Positions 39,168 through 49,086 of a DNA stretch of 64,000 nucleotides are shown here, piece after piece. The stretch covers positions 2,685 to 66,684 of the forward strand of contig CACKJM010000001.1 in assembly GCA_902600475.1 (NCBI GenBank), written 5' to 3'. Below the pieces are notes generated by a model. The model ran no database searches. It was not told where the DNA came from and saw nothing but the letters and a program-made list of their open reading frames with translations. Position 1 is the stretch's first letter, and every line of letters starts with the position of its first letter. Made by a program: the position numbers and the translations under genes. The stretch is from an uncultured Prochlorococcus sp. GTDB taxonomy: Bacteria > Cyanobacteriota > Cyanobacteriia > PCC-6307 > Cyanobiaceae.

Positions 39168-40325
39168 GTGGTTCATATTGCCTGGTTGGGTAAAAAATCC
39201 CCTTTTTGCGGAAATGTAACTTACGGCAATTCAACTACTAAGGAATTGAAGGCAAGAGGACATAAAATTAGTTTTATTCATTTCGACAATCCCTCTAGTT
39301 TAAATTTATCAAAACCATTATTTCTTGCAAATGATCCTGATGTAAGTCTTCCATATTTAATTAAGTCCCAAGTTTATACAATACCCTCGCCAAGGGCAGA
39401 AAAAGAACTAAGGCTATCATTGGAAAGATTAAAACCTGACATAGTTCATGCAAGCCTAACTTTATCTCCTTTAGACTTTAGGCTTCCAGAGCTTTGTAAT
39501 AAAATTAATGTTCCTCTTATAGGAACATTTCATCCACCATTTGATGCAAAAAATAGAAATCTAACTGCGAGCACTCAACAATTAACTTATCAACTTTATG
39601 CTCCCTCTTTAGCAAAGTTCGATAAAATAATTATTTTTTCTGAACCTCAAAAACATGTTCTTGAGAAATTAGGAGTACCTAAAGAAAAACTAATAATTAT
39701 TCCAAACGGCGTTGATGAAAATATTTGGAAACCTTTTTACGAAAAAAGTAAAAAATATGATCAGGTAAAAAACAAACTAGGAAATGAAAGAATCTTTTTA
39801 TATATGGGAAGGATTGCAAATGAGAAAAATATCGAGGCACTTTTACGTTCTTGGCGCCAAACAAAAACTCAAAATTGCAAATTAGTTATTGTTGGGGATG
39901 GACCAATGAAGCCAACACTTGAAAATAGTTTTTCTAACCTTGGTAATGAGAAATTAATTTGGTGGGGTGCCGAATTAGATTTAGAAACTAGGATAGCAAT
40001 AATGCAAATAGCAGAAGTATTTTTCTTACCAAGCTTAGTAGAAGGTTTATCATTATCACTTTTAGAGGCAATGTCTGCTGGTACTGCTTGTGTAGCTACA
40101 GATGCTGGAGCTGATGGTGAAGTTTTAGATAACGGAGCAGGAATAGTAATTTCAACTGATAATGTGGCTGTACAATTAAAAACTATAATCCCAATTCTTA
40201 TAGAACACCCTTCATTTACAAAAGATCTTGGAGAAAAAGCTAGAGAACGTATACTTGAGAGATACACAATTACTAAAAATATAAATTCACTTGAAAAAGT
40301 TTATATGAACTTTAAAGATAATTGA
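39168..40325 (+). CDS. GT4-family glycosyltransferase
   Basis: 385 residues with the GT-B fold. An N-terminal acceptor half (GNVTYGNSTTKELKARGH) is followed by a nucleotide-sugar half with FLYMGRIANEKN and the E-x7-E motif in SLVEGLSLSLLEAMSAG. GTG start at 39168, which gives the usual short N-terminus. The acceptor is unknown; glycolipid or envelope sugar synthesis is possible. Convergent with proC, 5 bp apart. Confidence 0.9.
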   Translation: MVHIAWLGKKSPFCGNVTYGNSTTKELKARGHKISFIHFDNPSSLNLSKPLFLANDPDVSLPYLIKSQVYTIPSPRAEKELRLSLERLKPDIVHASLTLSPLDFRLPELCNKINVPLIGTFHPPFDAKNRNLTASTQQLTYQLYAPSLAKFDKIIIFSEPQKHVLEKLGVPKEKLIIIPNGVDENIWKPFYEKSKKYDQVKNKLGNERIFLYMGRIANEKNIEALLRSWRQTKTQNCKLVIVGDGPMKPTLENSFSNLGNEKLIWWGAELDLETRIAIMQIAEVFFLPSLVEGLSLSLLEAMSAGTACVATDAGADGEVLDNGAGIVISTDNVAVQLKTIIPILIEHPSFTKDLGEKARERILERYTITKNINSLEKVYMNFKDN

Positions 40326-40330
40326 AAAAC

Positions 40331-41143
40331 CTAACGAAACTCTTTACTTCGATTACAAGCTGAAACTATTGATTCAATTAATGCTGACCTTACACTCTTT
40401 TTTTCTAAAACCCTTAAAGCAGAGATAGTTGTTCCACCTGGAGAGGTTACTAAATTTTTAAGCTCAGAAGTAGTAAGTTTCTTTTCCTTTATTAGAAAAA
40501 TAGTCCCTAGTATCATTTCCATAACAAGTTCCTCTGAATTTTTTTTTGGTAATCCCCCGCTTAATCCTCCATCACTCAATGCTTCTATAATTAAAGCAAT
40601 AATTGCAGGACCTGATGAAGTTAAAGCTAAAAATATATCAAGGTAATCTTCAGTAAATTCATAAATTTTACTACTATTTTCAAATAATTTTTTTGTAAAT
40701 TGTTTCTGATCTTCTGTAATTTCTTCTCCCCAAGAAATCCCTGTTAAACCTTTTCCAATAGTTATTGGAATATTTGTCACCACCCTCACACATTTATGAT
40801 TAGGAAACTTTTGAGCAAGTCTATTTATTGAAACCCCGGCAAGAATAGAAACTATTAAATTGTCCTTGTTTTTTATATGATGGACCTCACTTATATCATT
40901 AAATTGTTGAGGTTTTATCGAAAGAAGTTTATATTGACAATCCCAAATTATTTTTGACTCTTTAGAACCTGATTTATAAACGTTTATATTATGTTTATAA
41001 TTTTTTTTTATTTTTTCTAAACTTTTTTCTGTATTTACTACACAAAAAACATTCTCTGGTTGAATTAATTTTTTATCTAATAGAGGGGTTATTATAGCCT
41101 TTGCAATATTTCCAAAACCAATAATCGCAATTTTATCAGTCAC
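40331..41143 (-). CDS. proC: Pyrroline-5-carboxylate reductase
   Basis: Last step of proline synthesis. The N-terminal NADPH motif IIGFGNIAKAII, VSILAGVSINRL and the C-terminal LTSSGPAIIALIIEAL with VTSPGGTTISAL are standard. 270 residues, GTG start at 41143. It lies 7 bp downstream of sepF at the end of a long minus-strand run from der. Confidence 0.95.
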   Translation of the reverse strand: MTDKIAIIGFGNIAKAIITPLLDKKLIQPENVFCVVNTEKSLEKIKKNYKHNINVYKSGSKESKIIWDCQYKLLSIKPQQFNDISEVHHIKNKDNLIVSILAGVSINRLAQKFPNHKCVRVVTNIPITIGKGLTGISWGEEITEDQKQFTKKLFENSSKIYEFTEDYLDIFLALTSSGPAIIALIIEALSDGGLSGGLPKKNSEELVMEMILGTIFLIKEKKLTTSELKNLVTSPGGTTISALRVLEKKSVRSALIESIVSACNRSKEFR

Positions 41144-41150
41144 AGATTAA

Positions 41151-41717
41151 TCATGAAAAAGCACTTAATTTGGAATTACCCCATGCTGGTTCGGGGGCAG
41201 TGCTATTTTCAAAACTAAATTGTGGTGATTTTTTCTCAGTCACATTCGAAGGAGTAGCTTCTTCTGGGAGGGAACTAGTTACGTTTACGCAACTAGGAGC
41301 AAAAAGAAAAATGCTTTCGCCCACTCTCTCTTGGTGTCCATCAATCGCATAGGTCCCACCAGCGATAAAATCTACTGCTCTTTGAGCTTGATCGGGATCC
41401 ATCATAGTTAAATTAAGAATTACAGTTTTTCTTTCTCTTAATGCTTGAATAGCTTGAGGCATCTCATCGAAACTTCTTGGTTCCATTAAGCTTACTTCTG
41501 AAGATGAATTTGATATCCCAGGCATTCCAACAACTTTTGATGATCTATTGTTATTCATAAATTCGAATGGATTTGAATTAGCAAGTACATTAGAGTTTTT
41601 ATGATTTTGTTTAAAATCATTGAATTCATCTCCTGAAGCATAATCTAAATCATCAAAATCATCATCGAGATACTCATCCCCTGCAACAACTGCCTTTAAT
41701 CTAGAAAGAAGTGACAC
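41151..41717 (-). CDS. sepF: Cell division protein SepF
   Basis: FtsZ-associated septum protein. The conserved domain contains [41 protein letters not shown]. The N-terminus [14 protein letters not shown] is the amphipathic membrane-binding helix, and a low-complexity linker rich in Asp/Asn follows. 188 residues, GTG start. Position after pipX-pipY and before proC is the common cyanobacterial order. Confidence 0.95.
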   Translation of the reverse strand: MSLLSRLKAVVAGDEYLDDDFDDLDYASGDEFNDFKQNHKNSNVLANSNPFEFMNNNRSSKVVGMPGISNSSSEVSLMEPRSFDEMPQAIQALRERKTVILNLTMMDPDQAQRAVDFIAGGTYAIDGHQERVGESIFLFAPSCVNVTSSLPEEATPSNVTEKKSPQFSFENSTAPEPAWGNSKLSAFS

Positions 41718-41867
41718 CTTTTAAATCCTCTTGAAATTGATTACTAAGGTTTAAAAACCTTAAGTAATAAATTCATTTTTCAAATGAATAAACTACCTAT
41801 ACTTAAATAACGTTAGTTGAACTTTACTGCAAGTTTATAGATAAGATTTTTATAAAAAAATAACTAA

Positions 41868-42503
41868 TTAGGATCTTCCTCCAAAAATCAATGATCCTAA
41901 TCTTAACCAAGTTGATCCAGCGTCAATAGCTTCCTCCCAGTCACCTGACATCCCCATGGAGCAATCTGGTAGTTGGAGAGAATCAGCGAGAGCACGACAT
42001 TTTTTGAACAACCCTGAATTTTCTTTAGAGCTAAGTCCTTTAGGATTAATAGTCATCAAACCGGTTAATGAAATATTTTTTAATTCTTTAATTTCTCTCC
42101 ATTTCAATACTAATACTTCAGGTCTAAAACCTCCTTTAGTAGGGTCATCACTCAACTTAACCTGCAACATAATTAATGGATTTCTCTTCTCTTCACGTGA
42201 AATATTAGAAATCTTTTGCAACTTTTCAAAGGAATCTACTGAATGAATATATTTAAAATTTTGAACTATTTTTCTTATTTTATTACTTTGTATTCTTCCA
42301 ATAAAATGCCAATTTATTTGTTTAAGATCCTTTAAGGTTAATTGTTTTTCAAACGCCTCTTGAACCTTACTTTCACCAAAATCGTTCTGACCTATATTTT
42401 GAATAGTTTTGATTTCTTGACTTTTAAATCCTTTACTTACCGCAAGAATATTTACATTTGATGGTATTTTATTTTTTATTTTTAAATAATTTTCAGGGTT
42501 CAC
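41868..42503 (-). CDS. pipY: PLP-binding protein PipY (YggS/PLPBP family)
   Basis: Single-domain alanine-racemase-fold PLP protein involved in vitamin B6 and amino acid homeostasis. The PLP lysine is in ILAVSKGFKSQEI, with NDFGESKVQEA, WHFIGRIQSNK and GMSGDWEEAIDAGSTWLRLGS. 211 residues, GTG start. It sits 3 bp downstream of pipX; this pair is conserved in cyanobacteria and PipX and PipY are functionally linked. Confidence 0.95.
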   Translation of the reverse strand: MNPENYLKIKNKIPSNVNILAVSKGFKSQEIKTIQNIGQNDFGESKVQEAFEKQLTLKDLKQINWHFIGRIQSNKIRKIVQNFKYIHSVDSFEKLQKISNISREEKRNPLIMLQVKLSDDPTKGGFRPEVLVLKWREIKELKNISLTGLMTINPKGLSSKENSGLFKKCRALADSLQLPDCSMGMSGDWEEAIDAGSTWLRLGSLIFGGRS

Positions 42504-42506
42504 CTT

Positions 42507-42773
42507 TTATAAGAAAGTTTGCGTAAATAAATTTTCCCATTTAGATAGTTCTTCAGATCCCTTTCTCCTAGCTTTTTGAAGATTTAATTCAGCCTGATTA
42601 CGGGCATCAAGATAAGGTATAACTTCAAAAAAAACTTCTCTCTGTCGAACTTCTACCAAGAAAAACATTTTTTGGGCATACAAAGTCGCATAAATATCTC
42701 TCCCATCATTTCCAGGAGAAACTTGGTATAACATGCCAAATGTTGGATGGTTTAAATAACGCTCAGAACTCAA
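42507..42773 (-). CDS. pipX: PII-interacting protein X (NtcA co-activator)
   Basis: 88 residues. The Tudor-like N-terminal domain SSERYLNHPTFGMLYQVSP and the helices QAELNLQKARRKGSEEL identify PipX, which binds PII when nitrogen is ample and NtcA-2-oxoglutarate when nitrogen is poor. TTG start at 42773. Followed by pipY and preceded by ecfT/der. With the riboswitch-PirA-like gene at 21.5 kb it makes two nitrogen-signalling genes in the window. Confidence 0.96.
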   Translation of the reverse strand: MSSERYLNHPTFGMLYQVSPGNDGRDIYATLYAQKMFFLVEVRQREVFFEVIPYLDARNQAELNLQKARRKGSEELSKWENLFTQTFL

Positions 42774-42791
42774 ACCTAAATATTTTGTTAT

Positions 42792-43706
42792 TTATAATGC
42801 ACCATACAGTTTTCTTAGAAAAATTGCTATGCAAATAAAACAAATCGATAATGTATTAACAATTACATTGAGAGATTTTGAAGGATAAAGAGTTCTAAAT
42901 CTGTTGGTTTTTAAAATAATTTTTTTCTTTGAGAGTAATGATTCTGCTCCATGATCAATTCTCAGTAATATATTTTGAAATAACCTTTCCACTAAGATTA
43001 ATAAAACATTAAAGGATTTCTTTAATCCTAAATTTCGAAAATTTATTGATCTAACTGACACTGATTTAATGATATTTTGAAGTTCTTCCTGCACTAGAGG
43101 AATAAAACGTAATGCAATTAACAACTGAAAAAGCCACTTACCTGTTGGCAATCCAATCTTTCTTAATGGATACATAAACCAACTTAATCCCCATACAATG
43201 TCTTCCTGCAATGTAGTTAAAAGCATCAAATTAACACTATGAATAACGGTAAATATCAAAGTGGAGGTTTTTATTCCTAGTTCAAAAGCTTTTCTTGATA
43301 AGTTGTAGGGACCAAAATTTAAAAACCATATCTTCTGCGATGGAATTTGCAAAATATTCCATTCTTTTTGGCTTTCCAGTACTACTTGCAACTCATTGGG
43401 ATTTCTTAAGTAGCCATCAAGAGATTGAATATCGGACGAGGCAAGTATTGATATACATCCAATTAATAGTGACAAACAGGAAAGAAAAAATAATGAACGC
43501 CACCATACTCTAGATGGTAATAAACTTAAAAAAGTAATTAATATTAAAAAACCAACTAAACTCAATCTCCATATTGGACCTGCCCAAATTGGAGTGATTA
43601 AAAATATCATTACCATAATTATTTTTAATCTACTATCTATAATTCTTAGCCAACTTCTATTACCATGAACGTATTGACCAACAGAAAATTTGGTTAGCAA
43701 ATTCAT
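42792..43706 (-). CDS. Energy-coupling factor transporter transmembrane protein (CbiQ/EcfT family)
   Basis: 304 residues with five to six membrane segments. The coupling helices are represented by ALRFIPLVQEELQNIIKSVSVRSI and LVERLFQNILLRIDHGAESL. It is the scaffold that links an ECF ATPase to a substrate-binding S component, usually for vitamins or metals. No ATPase or S component is adjacent. The ATG overlaps the der stop (TAATG). Confidence 0.87.
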   Translation of the reverse strand: MNLLTKFSVGQYVHGNRSWLRIIDSRLKIIMVMIFLITPIWAGPIWRLSLVGFLILITFLSLLPSRVWWRSLFFLSCLSLLIGCISILASSDIQSLDGYLRNPNELQVVLESQKEWNILQIPSQKIWFLNFGPYNLSRKAFELGIKTSTLIFTVIHSVNLMLLTTLQEDIVWGLSWFMYPLRKIGLPTGKWLFQLLIALRFIPLVQEELQNIIKSVSVRSINFRNLGLKKSFNVLLILVERLFQNILLRIDHGAESLLSKKKIILKTNRFRTLYPSKSLNVIVNTLSICFICIAIFLRKLYGAL

Positions 43707-45079
43707 TAATCTTTTTGAATTAACTCAATATTTTCTCTTTCAACTTCTTTGCTTAAAGCTCTTTGTTGTTTTCCTCTCCAAAGTAAAATAAGAGGTGTGC
43801 CTTCAAAGCCTAAATTTACTCTAATTTGTTTTTCAATATATCTTCTATAAGTTATTCCGAATAATTTAGGGTCATTTACAAAAAGAGTAAAAGTGGGGGG
43901 TTTGTTCTTTACTTGAGTACCGTAATAAAGCCTACCTTGCTTGCCGCTTCTCTTCGTTGGAGGACTTTTCCAACTGATTGATTCTTTAAGTACTTCATTA
44001 ACTACAGATGTTGTAACTCTTCTTCTATGTTGAGCTACAGCATTAAGAGCATGCTCAAAAATATTATCAACTCTTTGACCAGTTAGGGCAGATATAAAAA
44101 TCATTTTTGACCAGTGTAAAAAATAAAGTTTAGATCTAAGTTCTTTTTCTACTTGATAAATTGTTGAACTATTTTTTTCTACAAGATCCCATTTATTAAC
44201 AACAATTATACAAGCTCTGCCTTGTTCTTCTATGCGCCCAGCCAGCTTCTGGTCTTGATCAGTTACTCCGTCAACCGCATCTATAACTAAGACACAAACA
44301 TCACTTCTATCTATAGATTTAAAAGCCCTATTAATACCAAAGAATTCGGTGCCATATTTAACATTTTTCTTTCTTCTAATCCCTGCAGTATCAATAATTT
44401 TCCAATGATTATCACCTTTTTTAATAAGCGTATCTATTGAATCAGTTGTTGTACCACTAATATGACTAACTATTGCTCTTTTTTCTCCACAGATTGAATT
44501 TAACAAACTAGATTTACCAACATTAGGCCTACCAATAATTGCCATCATTATCTTTTCTTCATCATCCTGGATATTATTTTCAGGAAGTTCACTAATAACG
44601 AGATCTAAAAGATCTCCAGTACCTGAACCATGAATAGCCGAAACAGGGTTAGGTTCCCCCAATCCTAATTTCCAGAACTCTGAAGCTAGGGATATTCCTA
44701 GAGTACTAGATTCGCATTTGTTAACAGCAACAATTGTTTTACAGCTAGAGTTTCTTAACCATTTTGCTATTGATAAATCACCATCAGTAACGCCTTGATT
44801 CCCATCTACCACCAGTAACGCTAATGAAGCCTCCTCTAGAGCCAAGAAAACTTGTGTCCTTATCTCTGGGAGAAATTCACTATCATCATCAAAAACTAAA
44901 CCTCCAGTATCAACTATTTGAAACTCCTTACCTCCCCAAGAAGCATTTTGATAAGTTCTATCTCTTGTAACACCGGGTTTATCAAATACTATTGCATCAT
45001 TACTTTGACAAAGACGATTCACCAAGGTGGATTTACCAACATTTGGTCTTCCAATGATCGCAATTGTTGGAAGAATCAA
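43706..45079 (-). CDS. der: GTPase Der (EngA)
   Basis: Tandem GTPase of 50S ribosome assembly. Two G domains are seen: [16 protein letters not shown] at the start and [16 protein letters not shown] near residue 181, each with NKxD and DTxG motifs, followed by the C-terminal KH-like domain. 457 residues. TTG start at 45079. It heads the run der-ecfT-pipX-pipY-sepF-proC. Confidence 0.97.
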   Translation of the reverse strand: MILPTIAIIGRPNVGKSTLVNRLCQSNDAIVFDKPGVTRDRTYQNASWGGKEFQIVDTGGLVFDDDSEFLPEIRTQVFLALEEASLALLVVDGNQGVTDGDLSIAKWLRNSSCKTIVAVNKCESSTLGISLASEFWKLGLGEPNPVSAIHGSGTGDLLDLVISELPENNIQDDEEKIMMAIIGRPNVGKSSLLNSICGEKRAIVSHISGTTTDSIDTLIKKGDNHWKIIDTAGIRRKKNVKYGTEFFGINRAFKSIDRSDVCVLVIDAVDGVTDQDQKLAGRIEEQGRACIIVVNKWDLVEKNSSTIYQVEKELRSKLYFLHWSKMIFISALTGQRVDNIFEHALNAVAQHRRRVTTSVVNEVLKESISWKSPPTKRSGKQGRLYYGTQVKNKPPTFTLFVNDPKLFGITYRRYIEKQIRVNLGFEGTPLILLWRGKQQRALSKEVERENIELIQKD

Positions 45080-45152
45080 TTCTTATCTCCAAAGTAAGTT
45101 GTTCCTATTACAACTATACCGTTAATAGAATCATTTACCTTGGTAAAAAAAT

Positions 45153-45638
45153 TTATTTGATTTCTGGATCACCAAAATGGCCTATTGCTGGATTAACTGG
45201 CGGTGAACTAGGACTTGGCATTATTCCACTATCTTTTGAAAAACATTTATTTTCAATCGCCCAATAAATCAACCAATTTACTGCCGTCGCTCTTCTAGTT
45301 CTTCTTGGATAGAGTTCATTAATCTTATAACCTTTAAAATTAAGAAAATTTTTCAATTCCTGTTTATAGTCTTTTGGAATTGATCGAGTCAAATGTACTG
45401 AAGCTGGTCGCTCTGCAATGATTTGAGGAGCTTTTTCAAATTTTTCTGACCAATAGTTTGGAGTTAATGTACTAGAAATCCAACTACTTAATGTTGTTTC
45501 TCTAGTATAAAAAAGTCTTTCCCAAACTAATTCACAAACAAATACATCACTTACCTTATCTTCAAGGATAAGAAATAATATTTTTTTACATATTGGCCAT
45601 GTAAATTTATTTTCAATGAATTTTACTTTTTTATGCAT
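45153..45638 (-). CDS. DUF1823 family protein
   Basis: 161 residues. The pattern LVWERLFYTRETTLSSWIS, then ERPASVHLTRSIPKDYKQELKNFLNF and RRTRRATAVNWLIYW fits the DUF1823 family found in cyanobacteria and plastids. No enzymatic motif is visible. Its ATG overlaps the cobI stop (TAATG), so it is coupled to cobI. Function unknown. Confidence 0.85.
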   Translation of the reverse strand: MHKKVKFIENKFTWPICKKILFLILEDKVSDVFVCELVWERLFYTRETTLSSWISSTLTPNYWSEKFEKAPQIIAERPASVHLTRSIPKDYKQELKNFLNFKGYKINELYPRRTRRATAVNWLIYWAIENKCFSKDSGIMPSPSSPPVNPAIGHFGDPEIK

Positions 45639-46393
45639 TAATCGAACCTTATCAAAATCAAAGAAAAATAAGGCATAACGTCCTTATTATATTGTGATGC
45701 ATATTGAATAATTTGATCAGGCGTACCAACACTCAAAGCAATTAATGATTTTTTGATAATATCCTCTTTTTTTAAAGTTTCCCTAACTAAATTCCATCGT
45801 TTCCCAATTTTCATAATAGCCAAGACCGTTTTATTTTCTCTACTTTCCCTAATTAGGGATGTTAATTCAGAATTGGAAGAGGGGCACTCTTTGATTATTA
45901 AAGTCTCGCCTTTTTTTACTAAGTCAAAATCATTCAAAGCTGCTGTTGCTGATAGAGAAGAAATACCAGGTATGGTTTTTGTAATGATTTCTGGATAATT
46001 ATGCTTTATAATCCTCAAAATATTAGAAGAACTCGCAAATATTGAGGTATCTCCTAGGCAAAGTAAAACAACTGATTCACCGTTTTTTATAAATTTCACA
46101 ATTTTTTCTACTGCGTTAGACCATATTTCATCAGGATCAAAATCCCTCCTAGCCATTGGAAAGATGATTGGTATATTTTTTTTAAATTTGGTGTATTTCT
46201 TGACTATTTCTGCAGCGAAACTCTTTTTATTATCATCTGATATTGGAAAAACTATAACTTTCGATTTTTTTATTGCATCCACAGCAGCTATTGTTAAAAG
46301 TGATGGATCTCCAGGGCCTACACCAACGATGGTGAATGTTGGCAAATCAGTTTTGTATCGATTAAGTAAACTTAAAAAATTGTTTATTATCAT
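45638..46393 (-). CDS. cobI: Precorrin-2 C20-methyltransferase
   Basis: SAM-dependent tetrapyrrole methylase of the (pseudo)cobalamin pathway. TIVGVGPGDPSLLTIAAVDAI, FPMARRDF, VVLLCLGDTSIF and PGISSLSATAAL are characteristic. 251 residues, ATG. Lies between miaE and the DUF1823 gene on the minus strand. Confidence 0.94.
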   Translation of the reverse strand: MIINNFLSLLNRYKTDLPTFTIVGVGPGDPSLLTIAAVDAIKKSKVIVFPISDDNKKSFAAEIVKKYTKFKKNIPIIFPMARRDFDPDEIWSNAVEKIVKFIKNGESVVLLCLGDTSIFASSSNILRIIKHNYPEIITKTIPGISSLSATAALNDFDLVKKGETLIIKECPSSNSELTSLIRESRENKTVLAIMKIGKRWNLVRETLKKEDIIKKSLIALSVGTPDQIIQYASQYNKDVMPYFSLILIRFD

Positions 46394-46409
46394 TTTTATT
46401 TTATTAACT

Positions 46410-47018
46410 TTAGCTATGTACCCTTGGCATCATAAAAGTTTCAGCTAGTATCGCTGACTCAATTTCAGACAATTCCTCTAACCTTGCGAAAGTTTGATTT
46501 TTAGAGAATTTAGTTTGCGCTAGTTTCCAGTAAACTCCAAAATGTCTTGCCTCACTCTCAAGCAGAGACTGGTAAAGGGATTTAAAGGATTTATCTTCAG
46601 AATTCAGAGCAAGCAAACTTAGTCTTTCATGACTTCTTGCTTCAATGAGTCCTGCAATCAAGAAACTATCTAGCATCCTATGAGGTTCTTCTTTTCTTAT
46701 ATTTTTAGATAATTCAGCTCCATATGGAGGTGGTTTTAAGGACTTAAGAGAATGACCAAGATCCTTTAAAAAATGAAGTATTTTTTCAAAATGCTCTAAT
46801 TCCTCTCTCGCTATTGGACTTAGAACTTCTGCCAGATTTGGTTCTGATGGATATCTAAACATCAATTGAATAGCTACTCCTGCTGCTTTTCTTTCACAAT
46901 GAGCATGGTCAATCAAAATATCTATTGGATTAGATAATGCAAGTTTGATCCAAACATCTGAGGTAAATGACGATATGTATTTAATATGAGAAGTGGGCCT
47001 TTTAAAATCGACTAGCAT
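46410..47018 (-). CDS. miaE: tRNA-(ms[2]io[6]A)-hydroxylase
   Basis: Di-iron ferritin-like enzyme acting on the modified adenosine next to the anticodon. Conserved Glu/His residues appear in HAHCERKAAGVAIQL, REELEHFEKIL, GLIEARSHERLS and ESEARHFGVYW. 202 residues. ATG adjacent to the aroQ stop in the preceding gene. Confidence 0.92.
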   Translation of the reverse strand: MLVDFKRPTSHIKYISSFTSDVWIKLALSNPIDILIDHAHCERKAAGVAIQLMFRYPSEPNLAEVLSPIAREELEHFEKILHFLKDLGHSLKSLKPPPYGAELSKNIRKEEPHRMLDSFLIAGLIEARSHERLSLLALNSEDKSFKSLYQSLLESEARHFGVYWKLAQTKFSKNQTFARLEELSEIESAILAETFMMPRVHS

Positions 47019-47459
47019 TTAATCTTTGGTACTTAAATATGCAATGATTCCTTCAAAAGCTAAGGAATAACTTGATATGCCGAATCCACTAATAATGCCT
47101 ATAGCTTTATCTGTAAGAAAAGATTCTTTTCGAAAATCTTCTCTACTAAAAATATTTGAAATATGTAACTCTACAAATGGAATTTTTGATCCAATTAAAG
47201 CATCACGAATAGAAATCGAGGTATGAGTAAAAGCGCCAGCATTTATAAGAATACCTTGGATACTTTTTACAGACTCCTGAATTTTATCTACTATTTCTCC
47301 TTCGTGATTACTTTGAAAACATTGCAGATTAATACTTTTTTCTTTAGCAACTTTAGTTAAATCTTTTTCTAAATCACTCAATGTTTTATTACCATATATT
47401 TCAGGTTCTCTAGTGCCCAAAAGATTTAGATTGGGTCCATTTATTAATAAAATATTCAT
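47019..47459 (-). CDS. aroQ: 3-dehydroquinate dehydratase, type II
   Basis: Shikimate pathway enzyme. The start is placed at ATG 47457-47459 ([20 protein letters not shown]), as this matches the family N-terminus; an upstream frame extension with Phe/Trp-rich residues is discarded, and an ATG one codon earlier is equally possible. The catalytic region [29 protein letters not shown] and [14 protein letters not shown] is intact. 146 residues. Last core gene before the tRNA pair. Confidence 0.94.
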   Translation of the reverse strand: MNILLINGPNLNLLGTREPEIYGNKTLSDLEKDLTKVAKEKSINLQCFQSNHEGEIVDKIQESVKSIQGILINAGAFTHTSISIRDALIGSKIPFVELHISNIFSREDFRKESFLTDKAIGIISGFGISSYSLAFEGIIAYLSTKD

Positions 47460-47561
47460 CATCAATAATGACTTATCTTTACAAATGCTATCTAGAAAGA
47501 AACAAAAAAACCAAAACAATTTCACACAAAGTGTCCATTAACTGATAAGTTCAAATAGTGG

Positions 47562-47629
47562 GGGTCGGTGCCCGAGTGGTTAAAGGGGGCGGACTGTAAA
47601 TCCGCTGGCTCTGCCTACGTTGGTTCAAA

Positions 47630-47643
<14 letters not shown>
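47562..47643 (+). tRNA. tRNA-Tyr (anticodon GUA)
   Basis: Acceptor GGGTCGG pairs with CCGGCCC, anticodon loop ACTGTAAAT gives GUA, and a class II variable arm (CTGGCTCTGCCTACG) precedes the T loop GGTTCAAATCC. 82 nt. Its last 14 bases are repeated at the right end of the element. Confidence 0.95.
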
Positions 47644-47725
<82 letters not shown>

Positions 47726-47783
47726 CTCGCGGGATAGCTTGGTATCAGTGAGATAACCACTATCGCACAAAGAAATTATTCAG

Positions 47784-47820
47784 AAGTGGACGTCCGTTTT
47801 CGGGTCCACTTTTCTGTTTT
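47784..47820. terminator. Strong hairpin between tRNA-Thr and the recombinase
   Basis: AAGTGGAC (47784-47791) pairs with GTCCACTT (47804-47811) with an inner CCG/CGG pair, and a T-rich tail follows to 47820. It would end transcription from the tRNA pair before the recombinase gene. In the short stretch before it (47732-47765), GATAG and CTATC flank TTGGT...AACCA, a possible recombinase arm site. Confidence 0.75.
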
Positions 47821-47865
47821 AAAGTCAGATATCTGAAGGTGTATCACACAAACGATGACACCGAA

Positions 47866-48831
47866 ATGGCAACAATCAGAAGAAGCGGAAGCGGCTGGCA
47901 GGTCCTTATCAGAAGGAAGAATTATGTAGGCCCGAGGTCCAGAACTTTTCTTTCCAGAGATCTGGCCCAATCCTGGGCAGATGCAGTTGAAGAGAGAACA
48001 AAAAAGGTTTTCTTGGATATCCCAATCACCTTGGGAGAGGCAATCAATGACTATATAAATGGTCCGCTGCTGCTGCACCGCAGTGCGGAAAATGAAAAAT
48101 ATCCTCTCAGGGTTACAGCGGAAAGCTGGCTTGGAGATATTCCACTAATTAATTTGCAGATAAAGCACTTTGCAGTCTGGAGAGATGAACGATTACTGAA
48201 GGTGAAACCAAATACAGTTATGCGGGAACTGAGAATTCTGCGTGTATTAATTGACTGGGTACGAGATGAAAGAGGAGTGGAAATAAAAGATAACCCCGCA
48301 AGGCACCTGAGAGTGAGAGGAACGGGAGATGCTAGAGCTCCATTTTTCACTGATCAAGATGAGAAAAAACTTTTATATGAATTATCTCAGATGTCCAACC
48401 CAAATCATCTGAGACTCGCAAAGCTTGCACTGGCAACTAGCTTCCGCCGCTCGGAACTTCTGAGCCTGACCTGGAGAAATATAGATCTCAAGAAAAGAAT
48501 AATCTATATGTATAGAAAGAATTGTGCCGCAACAGATTATTCTTCTGCGCCTAGACTTATTCCTCTTCCGTGTAAAGCCAAAAAGATTCTGGATGAATTA
48601 TCGGAAAGGCAAGGAAAAATTATTGATCTGACAACAGGTGCCGCCAGGCATGGATTTGATAAAGCCAGAAAAAGGGCTCGGCTTGAAACTCTCAGATTTC
48701 ATGATCTAAGGCATATTGCCATAAGCAGAATGTGGAGTTCAGGAATGAATGCTCTGGAGATAAGTGCATGCAGTGGACACAGAGATATAAAAATGTTGAT
48801 GAGATACAGTCACTATCAATTAAGTTTTTAA
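47866..48831 (+). CDS. Tyrosine recombinase / integrase
   Basis: 321 residues from ATG 47866, chosen because MATIRRSGSGWQV is the standard integrase start; a GTG nine codons earlier is possible. The N-terminal part holds an arm-binding and a core-binding region. The catalytic domain has the first Arg in ATSFRRSELLSL, the H-x-x-R box in FHDLRHIAISR, the second His in SGHRDIKML and the nucleophilic Tyr in RYSHYQ. Codons are visibly richer in G and C than in neighbours (for example in the GSGWQVL region), a sign of a different history. It is the likely enzyme for the flanking direct repeats. Confidence 0.94.
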   Translation: MATIRRSGSGWQVLIRRKNYVGPRSRTFLSRDLAQSWADAVEERTKKVFLDIPITLGEAINDYINGPLLLHRSAENEKYPLRVTAESWLGDIPLINLQIKHFAVWRDERLLKVKPNTVMRELRILRVLIDWVRDERGVEIKDNPARHLRVRGTGDARAPFFTDQDEKKLLYELSQMSNPNHLRLAKLALATSFRRSELLSLTWRNIDLKKRIIYMYRKNCAATDYSSAPRLIPLPCKAKKILDELSERQGKIIDLTTGAARHGFDKARKRARLETLRFHDLRHIAISRMWSSGMNALEISACSGHRDIKMLMRYSHYQLSF

Positions 48832-48841
48832 ATTAATAACT

Positions 48842-48855
48842 CCCCCCTTGGGGGG
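48842..48855. terminator. C6/G6 inverted repeat after the recombinase
   Basis: CCCCCC (48842-48847) and GGGGGG (48850-48855) lie 10 bp past the recombinase stop. The hairpin would be strong but no T-run follows on either strand, so terminator function is uncertain. Confidence 0.45.
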
Positions 48856-48906
48856 TATAAAAAGGGATTAGACGTATAAAACTAAAAAGGATTTTTAGAT
48901 AAAAAT

Positions 48907-49065
48907 TCAAGATTTTTTGAATAAATTCTGTATTACATAAATATCATCTGCATTAGGATATTTTTGCTTAAAGACTTTAATGGCATGATCTGGAGAGATC
49001 GCCAAAAGAGTAACCTTTATTCTGTATTTATCATCTACCAAACCTGATATGTGGAAGTTCTTCAT
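48907..49065 (-). CDS. Small hypothetical protein (52 aa)
   Basis: ATG 49063-49065 to TGA 48907. The chain (KNFHISGLVDDKYRIKVTLLAISP...) has a beta-rich start and a helix DHAIKVFKQKYPNADDIYVI, and the composition is that of a folded protein. It lies 21 bp downstream of the 151-aa membrane protein gene on the same strand. No family recognised. Confidence 0.6.
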   Translation of the reverse strand: MKNFHISGLVDDKYRIKVTLLAISPDHAIKVFKQKYPNADDIYVIQNLFKKS

Positions 49066-49086
49066 TTAAAAACTCTTTTAAAAATT

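Noticed and set aside
47776-48078. Minus-strand open frame over the recombinase start
   Set aside because: Overlaps the recombinase and terminator hairpin; no family resemblance and no ribosome site.
48842-48855. C6/G6 hairpin as a definite terminator
   Set aside because: There is no T-run on either strand, so it is listed only as a low-confidence feature.
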